From assembly GCA_003254885.1 (NCBI GenBank), contig QANT01008760.1, positions 1 to 22,062 of the forward strand: a DNA stretch of 22,062 nucleotides, in the 5' to 3' direction. Every line of letters starts with the position of its first letter. Within the stretch, counting starts at the first letter, position 1. The stretch is from Purshia tridentata (taxonomy: Eukaryota; Streptophyta; Magnoliopsida; Rosales; Rosaceae). Both the position numbers and the translations under genes were made by a program. Below are positions 8,551-22,062 of this stretch, in pieces. The notes beneath the pieces were generated by a model that saw only the letters and a program-made list of their open reading frames with translations, made no database searches and was not told the origin of the DNA.

Positions 8551-9370
8551 AGGGCATTTTTACACTTTACTCACCTGACTTTTGCACTTAATTTCATTTT
8601 ACCACCTAAAAGAAATTGAGTCAATGTACCCTTTGAATTAAATATTTGTTTTCCAATGTAACACCTCGATTCATCATGTTAGATTTTCTGTCAAAAGAGA
8701 GCACGTGGCCCCCTTTCAGGGGATTTTTGGTCCTTTCATACCCAAATGAAATATGAAATGTGTTTCGACGATTTGTTTATTCAACTTTACTGTTTTTTCA
8801 ACGAAGAGAGAGAGAAAAGGAAAGTGAGGGAAATTTTGAAATGTAGGGTTTTTGAAAAATGTTGTAGACATTACATTTATATGAAGGGCATAATGAATAT
8901 TTTACATGTAAAAGAGTTAGAAAAGTAACTTTTAGGAGGGGAGGGTCAAAAAAGCTTTTTTTAAAATTTGTTATTTAATTAAATTACCCTTGTTTTTTTT
9001 ATTTATAAAACGTCTATCTACGTAATTTTGCCTTTAAATTATATTAAAAAAATAAAAAAGTTGCTCTATCTAAATAATGTTGCCCATAAATAAGTTTTGA
9101 AAATTTTTTTAAAGAAAAAAATTTTCTTAAGTTGAAATAAACTTTCTTTAAATTAAATTCCCATTAAATTTGTTTAAATGTGAATTATATGGCTTGACTG
9201 AAATACCTTGGAGTTAACAACAAATTTGATAAAATTAACGGTAAGTACTACATTTAATATTGTCTCATTTTGAAAAATTTGAGTGGTTAATTGTAAATTT
9301 ATTTTTTTAGGTGGTATATATGCACTTTGCACATCCCTTATAGTTTGGGTGATGCTATTGCAAAAACCCC
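8551..9370. mobile_element. Candidate non-autonomous DNA transposon with imperfect inverted ends
   Basis: The left end (8551-8616: AGGGCATTTTTACACTTTAC, later TTTTACCACCTAAAAGAAAT) resembles the reverse complement of the right end (9301-9370: GGGGTTTTTGCAATAGCATC, later ATATACCACCTAAAAAAAT). The inverted similarity covers about 65 bp and is imperfect. TTTTAG stands directly outside both ends (8545-8550 and 9371-9376) and could be a target duplication. The interior is very AT-rich and has no credible ORF. The family is not identified; a MULE- or hAT-derived MITE is possible. Confidence 0.4.
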
Positions 9371-9643
9371 TTTTAGTTATTAAATTATTTTCACTTTCTA
9401 CCTCCTTGTTTATTTAAAGTTTTGAAAATTTCACATGAAAAGAATTTCACACGCATCTTCTATTAATTCATTTCCCACCAACAAAGAAATCCTCTAATAA
9501 AATTTAATTTAAATATTCACAAATAATTATAAATATTGAAACAAAAACATTAAAAATATATATATATTTATTTATAAAAAAAAACTGAAACAAAAAAAAA
9601 ATTATAAAAATTATCTAAACTTCCAGTTTTATTCCTCCAATAA
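9371..9643. other. AT-rich upstream region of the CDKA gene
   Basis: The sequence is very AT-rich, with an (AT)n run near 9556-9567 and A-tracts at 9577-9602. No gene is seen. The stretch next to 9644 is the likely proximal promoter, with a CCAATAAT motif at about 9637. Confidence 0.5.
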
Positions 9644-9653
9644 TTATATATAG
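9644..9653 (+). promoter_or_regulatory. Probable TATA box of the CDKA gene
   Basis: TTATATATAG lies at the transition from AT-rich DNA to a mixed, CT/GA-rich leader-like sequence, and a CCAAT motif precedes it by a few bases. It would start transcription near 9680, with a leader that is probably spliced before the ATG at 10444. Confidence 0.5.
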
Positions 9654-9852
9654 GCACGCACCGCAACTGCACAAGTAAATAATCAAGAAAAGGAACGAAC
9701 AAAAAGAAATGAATAAAGAAGAAAGACTTTGAAGTAGTGGTCGAGCCGAAGGAGTCCTATCAAGCAATTAGGGCTCTCTTCATCCTCCTCCATCCTCTAC
9801 AATTTGGGACTTGCACACCAACACAGAGAGAGAAAGAAAGAGGAATCGGAGT

Positions 9853-9861
9853 TTAGGGTTT
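9853..9861 (-). promoter_or_regulatory. Telo-box (AAACCCTAA on the minus strand) in the CDKA leader
   Basis: TTAGGGTTT on the plus strand is the reverse complement of the telo-box. In plants it is common in promoters and leaders of cell-cycle and translation genes. It falls in the likely first leader exon. Confidence 0.4.
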
Positions 9862-9887
9862 GCAGTGATAGCCATACCTTTGAGGTT

Positions 9888-10408
9888 GTAAGGAGGATTC
9901 CGGCAAGTATTTATTATGCATTTACTTTCTTTTTGTTTCTTGAAATTCTTTGCATAATAATGTATATGCTTAATGCTGTGAATCAAGCTCACTAAGCCAC
10001 GCTAGTAACTGATTTGCTGAGTTTTTACGGTAATTGATCTGTGAAATGTGGTGCGAGTTGATCTTGTTGGCCAAACTTGTAATGTAATGTGATGTAGCTT
10101 CAGTGAAGCTTGGAATTGAAACGAATCTTCAGGAAATGGAGATTTGTTTAGGGTTGAATTGATAATTGATTTTCTGTAATACATTGTACTAGTAGTATTT
10201 GGGTGATTAAGAAATGATATAAGTTTCTACAAAATGAAATTTGAAGTTATTGCAAGTTTTAGTGGTAGCACCAGTGAATAAGGAATGTGAGAATATTCAA
10301 GATTAGTTTTCTTTGAAAAAGCGTGACACAATTTAGGATTATAGTAGGAAAAGTAGACTGGGATGGTTTGCTTGCATCTAATCAAGTCGTTTACTCTGTT
10401 TTCTTTAG
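9888..10408 (+). other. Probable intron in the 5' leader of the CDKA gene
   Basis: A donor-like GTAAGG at 9888 (alternative GTATTT at 9907) follows a CT/GA-rich leader. A good acceptor, TTTTCTTTAG, ends at 10408, 35 bases before the start codon. The sequence between is T-rich and intron-like. The ends are inferred; a cDNA would settle them. Confidence 0.5.
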
Positions 10409-10443
10409 GCTTTGAAGGATTGAATTTGAGCTGAGAAGACTGG

Positions 10444-14570
<4,127 letters not shown>

Positions 14571-17100
14571 TTCCGGTCTTCAAATCCTGGCAGAGTGTTC
14601 ATACTAGTGTAGCATCCTGTGGACTTTGTTTTGCATGAAAATTGTGTGTTGCTCTTGTGATTTTCACCCCCTCAATTTCCTCAGACAGTTCTGATTATGT
14701 TGATTTGGCTTTTGGCATACATATTGTCATTGATTACAGCCTGCTCTCAGTTTTTTTTCTTCCCTTTTACCTCTTGAAGATATACAGTAGTGGCTTGTAA
14801 TTGGCAATACATGTCCTATGAGAAACAGTTTTCCCTCGAGGAATGTAAAAGATAGGTTTGCTTATGATATGCTCTCATTTCACTTGTTCTGTGAAAATGA
14901 TATACTCTCATTTCAGCTTCCTACCAAAATGATATACATATCCTATATGTTGTTTGATTCCTTTCGAAAATTCAGTATTGTTGGGAAATTGTTATGATTG
15001 GGATAGCCAAATCTGTGCCATGTTGTCAAATAAGAGAGCAATGCTTTCTTTGATTTTGGAAGCATTGTGTTATTCTGGACCGCGGAAGCTAGTTGCTTGG
15101 TTCTAGAGCAAATTAGCTTGGATATGGGGTTGCAAATTAGCTAGTTGCTGCTTGGAGTAGCTGTAACTCCTTGAAATTTACTTAAGCTTTTGCATAATTA
15201 ATATCTTATAGTTATCCTGGCCAAAAAATAATATATATATCTTATAGTTATAAAAAGTGTCTTGGGCCTATATCTTTTACACGTTTTTATGAGGATGGTT
15301 CTAGCTGTAGCTGCACTTAAAAGTATCTTCAGCCTATAGGCCCAACAAAGAGGGATCTGTACCTTAATTCTTTAGGTAATGAATTTGCGATCCGAAAGTT
15401 TAAATATTTTTTCAACAATATGGAGAAATATTTGGATTTTTCTGCAAATAAATTGTAGGTAAGGCCAAATATCTGGGAGCATTGTTATTCCAATAATGAG
15501 TGAAAAAAATTTGGACTAACATCGCCTATTACTTTACGTATCACTGTCACACATCAAGAGGTGGCGTGATGCTTAGCGACAAAGTGAACATAGTAGGCTA
15601 TAAAAAGTTTCATAGCCTATTCCTCTATGACATATTGGTAAATAAAAAATAATAATGACATCTAATAATAGGGGATGAAATTGACCACAATATGCTGTTC
15701 ACCTAGGGATTATCAATTACGATTTACCAAACATTCGAAAAGCTAAGTTTTTACCCATAGTTTAAGAGCTAAGTTTTAAAATTTAGAACGACAATTTTAC
15801 ATTCTAAAATAATCAACCCTAAATTCTCATAAACTATACCAACTTGACTGTTATAACCTTCAATAAACCCTGTTAAACTCTAGGCTCTAAATATCAAAAA
15901 GCTATTTACTCAGAGAGTAATTAACCACAACCAAAAAAAAAAAATGTGAAAAAGGAGGTCAACCCATCAATAACCAATCTGAATCATCTAAAGGAAAGAC
16001 TAAGAGGACCATTAGTTTCAGACGTGTTTGGTTATCTAATGAAAGAGCTCACCTAATCTATAGATTCTATACCACCTCAATATACTAGTGGTAGGACTGT
16101 CTCACCAAAGTTTTTCTCCTATTATATATTCTAACCACAAGTAAAAGGCAATTTGATTCTTATATGGGACATGTATCATAGAAATTTATTTGTTTAAAGC
16201 AATTTAATTCAAACATAATGATAAGGACCCAAAAGTGAACTTTTGTTATTAGTTTTATTTCGAAACGAATTGATAGACAGAACAAATAAAAAGAAAATAA
16301 AAGACCATATATTCATGGTGGACCATATAAACCAAAATTATTGTACACATAGGGTGATCACCGAGGTGTGACTTAGGAGAGCATTGTTGCCCAGCCATAT
16401 GGTACTGTTTCTTGACACACTTCCTCTTGCTTCAAGCAATGTTAGCAATGGGTGCCACAGTTTTCTTACACAACCAGTTAGCCACTTGGAAAAGAGGTGG
16501 TCTCATTTGGAATTTGACATTTCAACTACTTTCAAATGAAGGCAGAGAACATCATTTTCTCCAAGCTTGCAAGATGAGAATGCAATATGAGACTAGGGTA
16601 TTCATTGTGTAATTAATGATGGATAAAATCAAATTAATGATATCATGCTCACCAAATTTATTTACCGAATAATGTATTAGTATCCATAGGAGTGTTTTTT
16701 TGGTTAAAATTATATGAGATTAAATGTGGGTACAAATTAAAATATATGAGACATCATCACATTATTTGATAAACAAATTTGGTAAGTGTAATAGTACTTA
16801 AAGACCAATAGCAAAATGCACCAAGAAAAGTCAATATTTAAACGGTATGATTGTTAAGGCATAGCATGTTTTAGATTCTTAGCTCTTCCCAAGAGCACAT
16901 ACCATTTGTATTATCTTTGATTCCTTTTAAGATGTTGTCAAAAGAAAGCAAGTAGGCAAGAGAGGACCTACCAAAAAAAGGGAAGGGGGAAAAAGAGATG
17001 TGAAGCAAAAGCAATATGAGAGAGAGTGCAATAAGAGGAACGGGAGATGGGTTTTGTGGAAGAAGATAGGGCAAGTGAGAGTTTGGAATCATTGTGAAAA
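14571..17100. other. Intergenic DNA between the CDKA and DUF662 genes
   Basis: The first few hundred bases should contain the CDKA 3' untranslated region; no clear AATAAA was assigned. Short local repeats are seen: ATGATAT[AG]CTCTCATTTCA at about 14863 and 14897, and ATATCTTATAGTTAT at about 15201 and 15236. A mixed-composition patch at about 16385-16615 is less AT-rich than its surroundings and carries a 66-codon plus-strand ORF (16412-16612) with no recognised homology. The stretch 16960-17100 is GA-rich and probably leader of the next gene. Confidence 0.5.
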
Positions 17101-17719
17101 ATGCAGAAAATGAAGAGCCTTGGGAGTATTTCCAACAGTGGGAGGCTATCAACAGAGGAGAATGAGGATGATCAGGACATTTCAAGATTGGCCATATCAA
17201 CATTCCAAGCTAGAGAGGAAGAGATTGAGAGGAAGAAGATGGAGGTTAAGGAGAAAGTTGAACATCAATTGGGCCGTGCAGAAGAAGAAACTAAGCGCTT
17301 GGCACAAATTTGGGAAGTAAGTTCAAGAAACCCAAAAGAGAAAATGAAAAGAAAAGAAAAGAAAATCACTTATTACAAAATTACAATCACTTACCAATTT
17401 TGGAAATATCATCCTCTTCTAATATTTTATGTTATGATATTGTATTTGTGGTCAAAACAACATCATTTTAGAGTTTATAATTAGTATTTAAAGTTTATAT
17501 TGGAAAAATATAATTAACTGGAGGTCTTACCTAGCTTTGAACTTCCTAATTAAATTATTATATGATGCATTTACAATCTAGTAGGAGCTCGAAGTGTTGG
17601 GAGATCCCATGAGGAAGGAACTTGCGAATGTGAGGAAAAAAATTGACATGGCAAATAGAGAGCTGAAGCCACTCGGACTCAGCTGCCAGAAGAAGGTGCA
17701 ACATTTGCTAATTATGCTC

Positions 17720-17762
<43 letters not shown>

Positions 17763-18110
17763 AATATATCTTCATACATTTCATATACATCGAAAAGAAA
17801 ATAAAGAATACAGAAATTCATCATATTTGCAACAGGAAAAAGAGTATAAAGAAGCCCTGGAAAGCTTCAATGAAAAGAACAAAGAAAAGGCTCAACTTGT
17901 CACCACACTAATGGAGGTAAATGCTGAATCTCTTTTCTCTACTAATTTACTGTCCACTCCCCAAATTTACTATTAATTACATCCCTCTATTCTCTTAGTG
18001 ATTCTCCTTCCAATTTGTTGTGATATGCTTAGCAGATGTTGAGTGAGAGTGAGAGATTGAGGATGCAGAAGCTAGAGGAGCTGAGCAAGAACATAGAACC
18101 AACACATTGA
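17101..18110 (+). CDS. DUF662 / RAB6-interacting-golgin-like coiled-coil protein, 4 exons
   Basis: Exons: 17101-17316, 17585-17695, 17836-17916 and 18036-18110, all bounded by GT-AG introns with in-frame (phase 0) joins, giving 160 aa. The protein opens MQKMKSLGSIS, has an acidic patch (EENEDDQD, about 20-27), the conserved SRLAISTFQAREEEIERKK block (about 29-47), then a long charged coiled coil through RRAEEETKRLAQIWEELEV-like and MRKELANVRKKIDMANRELK sequence (about 55-105), ending in ESERLRMQKLEELSKNIE. This is the plant DUF662 family, labelled RAB6-interacting golgin in some databases. The role is poorly known; Golgi vesicle tethering is suggested by the family label only. The first ATG is chosen because the family starts there; a second Met is at residue 4. 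It is convergent with the next gene. Confidence 0.88.
17723..17759 (+). repeat. (TC)n microsatellite in intron 2 of the DUF662 gene
   Basis: There are about 18 TC units without interruption, lying 27 bases after the donor at 17696 and 76 before the acceptor at 17835. Length variation here would alter a short intron's pyrimidine content. Confidence 0.95.
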
Positions 18111-19004
18111 AAATGTCCTAATGCTGCTGATCAATGGATTAATTCCACTGTCTGCTATATATATTCTATATGTAACCTTTTGAATAATAATTATGATTGT
18201 ATACAGAGGATCATGCATTCTTGGCAGAAAAGTTTTGCAGCGTTTCAAAAATAACAATTATGGTATATTTTGTTTTCTTTAAACCAATAGAAATAAAACC
18301 AAGCCATCTAATATAGCAAAGTTTTCAAAAACCTTTGCAATACAGAGAATGTATTATAATGATCATCTACAGTTCTGAAACCTTCTAACAGTTCATATAT
18401 AAGTTTGGATATGAAGTTCATTTATTAAACATGAAAATAAGTTTGTGATTCTGAATAAAGAATCTGAAAATGCCATATAATGGTCAACGTCTCCGAGAGT
18501 GAATTCAATTATTTTTAAAATTTATAGAGAAACTTGCTGGTCAAGGTAATGGACATAATTTGGGTTCTTTTGGTGCTCACAAGGCAGAGGATGGCTGTGA
18601 TGTGGGACTTAACTAGCTTAGTGCGAAACTATCGTTTCTGAAAACTTCATTTTGTATTACTGCATTAAGAAAAGGAATGCTTTGTACTGATTAACATTAC
18701 TTGTAACTTCACCTTTTTTGAAATATTAAATCTTTCTCAGCAAGACTTTAGATTTAAAACTTTCATAATATAAATACTTTTGGGTCTGTCATTATTCACT
18801 GAGAACTGTCATCTTTTTAATGTTAAATTCAGCGTAAATGTAACTGAGCCAATTTCTCACATAATATTAATAAGAAAAAATGTTTATGATAAAAAAGAAA
18901 ACTACACATAATTAATGTATCAATATCTAATAATGACTGATTTAAAATTAAAGATAAATAACTTATTACATGTAATGTAATTAAGCAGTGAATACTTTTG
19001 TTAT
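18111..19004. other. AT-rich spacer between two convergent genes
   Basis: No gene is recognised. Both flanking genes end into this region, so it should contain two opposing 3' untranslated regions and poly(A) sites. A minus-strand ORF at 18257-18072 is short and not conserved-looking. Confidence 0.5.
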
Positions 19005-20317
19005 CTAAACCCTAAGAACTCCTACATAAGCATTTGTCGGTGACCCAATCCATAACCAACCATTATATTCATGAATTTCACTAATAGACTGGAGTCTTGT
19101 ATCACCATCTCCATCTAACACCTCCAAAATATTTCCTTGTTCATCAAGCTTTATTGCTACAGGATTTTCTGTTAACCATGGAACGCTTGAAGCTTTTGGG
19201 ACCCCTCCATTATTTATTGCCACCCAAAATTCTCCTATGGAATTCCTTTGAATATTGTCTGCAGCCCTTTGTAGTTGAAAAAAAAGTTCTGCCGTATAAG
19301 CTTTGGGTCCACGAAGCCAAAACCTATGAATTTTATTTGTGGCGCCTTCGACTACTAATATAAAAGAATTGTCCTTGCTCATAGCCACACCATTTGCAAA
19401 ACCCAAGCTAGGGAGCAACACAGTCACCATGTTTGTCCAAGGGTTATATTGCAATAACCTTCCTGTTTTGTCATCAGAGTTGATTACTGAAGTCCATGCG
19501 CTAATGAGGAAAAGAAACAAAAAGAAAATGTTAAACAAGTTAAATAATAATTATAACTATTGATGAAATTATCCATTGAGGCATATAATAGGTACCTTCT
19601 TTGGTATATAGTGCTAGTATCTGTAAAATAAACCATTCCTGTTTCGGTGTCAATATCCAAAGCATTTAGGAAACGGAATGGTACTCCTCCAACAGAATTG
19701 GCAACTTTTTGAGTCAGACCACCATTAGGCCCTGTTTTTAAAAGCCCAAAGTATGCATCTGCAATGTAGAGTTCGCAAGTTGTACGGTCGAACTTCAAGC
19801 CCAATGGTCTCCCGCATATTGATTCAGTGGCTGGGTTGGTTGAACCATCACATAATAACCTTGGCCTATTTAATATGAAATTCACTCAATCAATTTTATT
19901 TTTTATTTAAAAAGGAAAATTAAGCGTAAAAGTCCACAAAAACTTGGAGGCAGGGGACTAACAACATTATCGTTAGATGACAAAAAAACACAGAAATTTA
20001 TCTATATATTATATTATATATGCATACAGTATATGTTAAAAAAATCGATTTTACCTGTATGGCCCATATGCAGAGGTGAAGGCGAACTCAGTCCAACCAA
20101 CCTGAGATCCTTGCCACTTGAGGATTCTTCCATCTGAAATTCCAACGTATGGTCCACTTCCATGGCAATCGAAAGCAATGCTTTCAGGGCCAGTCACCTT
20201 TGAGAGGTCAATTTGAAGGTAACTTTTAAGGTTATGATGAACTACAGAATAAGTTGCTACAGGCTTAAGTGATAGAACGCTAATTAGGAACAACAGAAAT
20301 AGACCCGACAACTTCAT
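19005..20317 (-). CDS. Strictosidine-synthase-like protein (SSL), 3 exons
   Basis: On the minus strand the exons are 20317-20055, 19865-19596 and 19500-19005; the phases (2, 2) join properly and give 342 aa, normal for the family. An N-terminal hydrophobic segment (about residues 5-23) is a likely signal peptide, so the protein enters the secretory pathway or vacuole. Family blocks follow: TGPESIAFD, GPYVGISDGRILKW, CGRPLGLKFD, LYIADAYFGLLK, GGVPFRFLNALDID, VYFTDTSTIYQRR-like, DDKTGRLLQYNP, GFANGVAMSKDNSF, DNIQRNSIGEFWVA and WLWIGS: a six-bladed beta-propeller. Strictosidine synthase condenses tryptamine with secologanin through one Glu near the C terminus; by my alignment from family knowledge that position is not Glu here, so this is an SSL of unknown reaction and not a true alkaloid synthase. 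The exon 3 acceptor after CATTAG makes the residue at the exon 2/3 join Ser where the family often has Arg. Confidence 0.9.
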
Positions 20318-20354
20318 CCTTGATTTGGCTTGATATCACTTGCGTTTGATTTGG

Positions 20355-20585
20355 CTGCAAACACTGAACTAAGATATTTATAATAAGTTAGCACCATTCC
20401 ATATAGGATTTGGATTATCTATTTTTCCTTTCCTTGTTTAACTTGTTTCTACAGTCCCATTCAAAATAGGAAAAAAAATAGAAACATTAAAGCGTATAAA
20501 CTTAAGATTCTTTTGCCAGCCGAATCATATGGGATTTTCTGAAGTACTATTTATTTCTCAATTATGCTCTAATTCCACTGGTCAA
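20355..20585. repeat. Tandem duplication, unit 1 (231 bp), SSL promoter
   Basis: This unit runs from CTGCAAACACTGAAC to CCACTGGTCAA. It is repeated directly at 20586-20788 with only a few base changes, but this copy has about 28 bp (near 20469-20497, A-rich) that the other lacks. It begins 38 bases upstream of the SSL start codon and carries its core promoter. Confidence 0.92.
20375..20384 (-). promoter_or_regulatory. TATA box of the SSL gene (proximal copy)
   Basis: ATTATAAATA reads on the minus strand 58-67 bases before the ATG at 20317, a normal distance for a short leader. Confidence 0.6.
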
Positions 20586-20788
20586 CTGCAAACACTGAAC
20601 TAAGATATTTATAATAAGTTCGCACCATTCCATGTAGGATTTGGATTATCTATTTTTCCTTTCCTAGTTTAACTTGTTTCTACAGTCCCATTCAAAATAT
20701 AAACTTAAGATTCTTTTGCCAGCCGAATCATATGGGATTTTCTGAAGTACTCTTTATTTCTCAATTATGCTCTAATTCCACTGGTCAA
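20586..20788. repeat. Tandem duplication, unit 2 (203 bp)
   Basis: This is a direct copy of 20355-20585, abutting it head to tail, and shorter by about 28 bp. It includes a second copy of the TATA box. Confidence 0.92.
20606..20615 (-). promoter_or_regulatory. Duplicated TATA box (distal copy)
   Basis: The identical ATTATAAATA lies in the second repeat unit, 231 bases further upstream. It might give a second start site with a longer leader; whether it is used cannot be read from sequence. Confidence 0.4.
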
Positions 20789-22062
20789 ATAATTAAAAAG
20801 AAATGTTATTCCCACCTCCCTTTCCTATTTATCCACCCATCAATTAACAAAATTTTAAATGATAAATTTATTCTTTGTGAAATTACTAAAAAGGATAATG
20901 AATTACGGGCAAAAAATTTCCACCATGGTGGCTAACAATCTTCTATCATGGTGATTATCATTTTGCAATTGCCATGCATGGTATTTACCTTTAATAAAAA
21001 AATAAAAAGTGAAAAGAAAGAAAAACATAATACGTTGTAGACAATATAATTTGATGGTATAATTAATCTGAGTGAAAGTTACGGACTGTGGAGTGTAGTA
21101 TTCTTTGGTCTTACAAGAGGTTTTTTTGTTGAATAGATACAAAGATGGTGATGGTTCATTGAATGTTTAGGATGAAAAATAACAACCTATGGGTTATAGA
21201 GATCTGCAACTACCGAAATTGTGATTGTAGTTAAAAAAAAGAAATATCATGGACTTTATGGATTAAGGGTATTTTAGGTATATTTAGTTTATAAGGTGGG
21301 TGGGAAAAGTAGAAGTAATATTTTATTATTTTTGTAAGATTTGATTGGGGTGAGAAAATAAAGTGGGTGGGAAAATAAATATGATAGGTGGTAATAGTAG
21401 TACTCATAATAAAAATGTTTTTCTCTTTAGTTTCATATATTGGTTCTTTGTATAACACGCCCTGAAGCACTACCAAGTAATGTGTGATGGCTTTTACCAT
21501 CTTTTGTTGTACTTGTAGTGAAATGGTTTTAATGGTAAATGCTACTGTAATTATCATGAATCTCCTCTCCCTTCCTAATTAGTGCATGAAATTTTATAAG
21601 GAATATAAAATTGAACTTTTCATGAACTCAGAATTAAATGAAACAATTGTATCTATTTTTCTTTTCTTTTTCTTTTGTTGCTAGGATGCTTGACTTATTT
21701 TATGATTTGCAGCAATCCTTGAAGATTTTTTTGAAAAACATCATGAGATTTATTTCAATTTATGAAAATACATGTTGAGGAAGATGGATCATGGAACCTA
21801 TCGTCGATCGAATCAATGATTTACAATTGTACCAGAGAACTACACCAGCCTACAATCACCAAGTGAATATATGCAAGTTTATATTAATTATAAATTAATA
21901 TAGACATGATTAATTATGTTAATTAATTAATTAAGCAACAATTAGATGAAGTGATTAAGATAGTAGTGGTACTGCGAAGAAGCCTAGAGAGATAAACTGA
22001 CAAGTGCACATAGGTGCGGGTGAGCCTCAGTATTCTAAACAAGTTAAATTTTGTGTTTTATA
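20789..22062. other. AT-rich region right of the SSL gene
   Basis: No gene is recognised. It holds two palindromes (CCACCATGGTGG at about 20920-20931 and CCATGCATGG near 20972), a possible imperfect inverted-repeat pair at about 20797-20840 and 21340-21415, and a TTAATTAA-rich stretch near 21909-21935. All ORFs here are short and lack recognisable motifs. Confidence 0.5.

Noticed and set aside
16412..16612. 66-codon plus-strand ORF as a gene
   Set aside because: No recognisable motif, no splice or promoter context, and length within chance expectation; kept only as a note in the intergenic entry.
19005..19538. An independent 177-aa ORF starting MFNIFFLFLFL as a small secreted protein
   Set aside because: The hydrophobic start is translated intron sequence; the exon begins after the acceptor at 19501 and continues the SSL family pattern.

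Overview
The window is plant nuclear DNA from a eudicot. The evidence is spliced genes with AT-rich GT-AG introns, a canonical plant A-type CDK carrying PSTAIRE, a plant-only DUF662 gene, a strictosidine-synthase-like gene, and LTR retroelements primed by initiator Met-tRNA. A woody rosid, possibly Rosaceae, is my impression only; nothing seen here proves it.

Left third (1-7631): anonymous AT-rich DNA is interrupted by one 6,262-bp composite LTR retroelement (1365-7626). It is bounded by 114-bp LTRs (111/114 identical) and a perfect 5-bp target-site duplication, GCAAC. From left to right it holds: a TRIM-type 5' LTR and tRNA-Met primer site; the body of a decayed Ty1/copia element (gag, protease, integrase, RT, RNase H, with at least five stops and three frameshifts); the U3/R part of that copia element's own, unrelated 3' LTR; an intronless, divergent cytosolic seryl-tRNA-synthetase-like ORF with its own leader; then the tail of a TRIM LTR, a TRIM internal region packed with CACGTG boxes, a polypurine tract, and the 3' LTR. 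The TSD indicates that this patchwork integrated as one unit. This is the most unusual object in the window.

Middle (7632-14570): an intergenic stretch with a candidate non-autonomous DNA transposon (about 8551-9370), followed by a complete 8-exon CDKA gene (294 aa) with a TATA box, a telo-box and a probable 5'-leader intron.

Right third (14571-22062): 2.5 kb of intergenic DNA; a 4-exon gene for a 160-aa coiled-coil DUF662/RAB6-interacting-golgin-like protein on the plus strand; and, convergent with it, a 3-exon strictosidine-synthase-like gene (342 aa, secretory signal) on the minus strand. The promoter of that last gene lies in a tandem duplication of about 231/203 bp, so its TATA box is present twice. 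The rest is AT-rich DNA with another possible MITE-like inverted-repeat pair.

The three host genes (cell-cycle kinase, Golgi/coiled-coil protein, secreted beta-propeller) have no evident functional link; they are ordinary plant neighbours.
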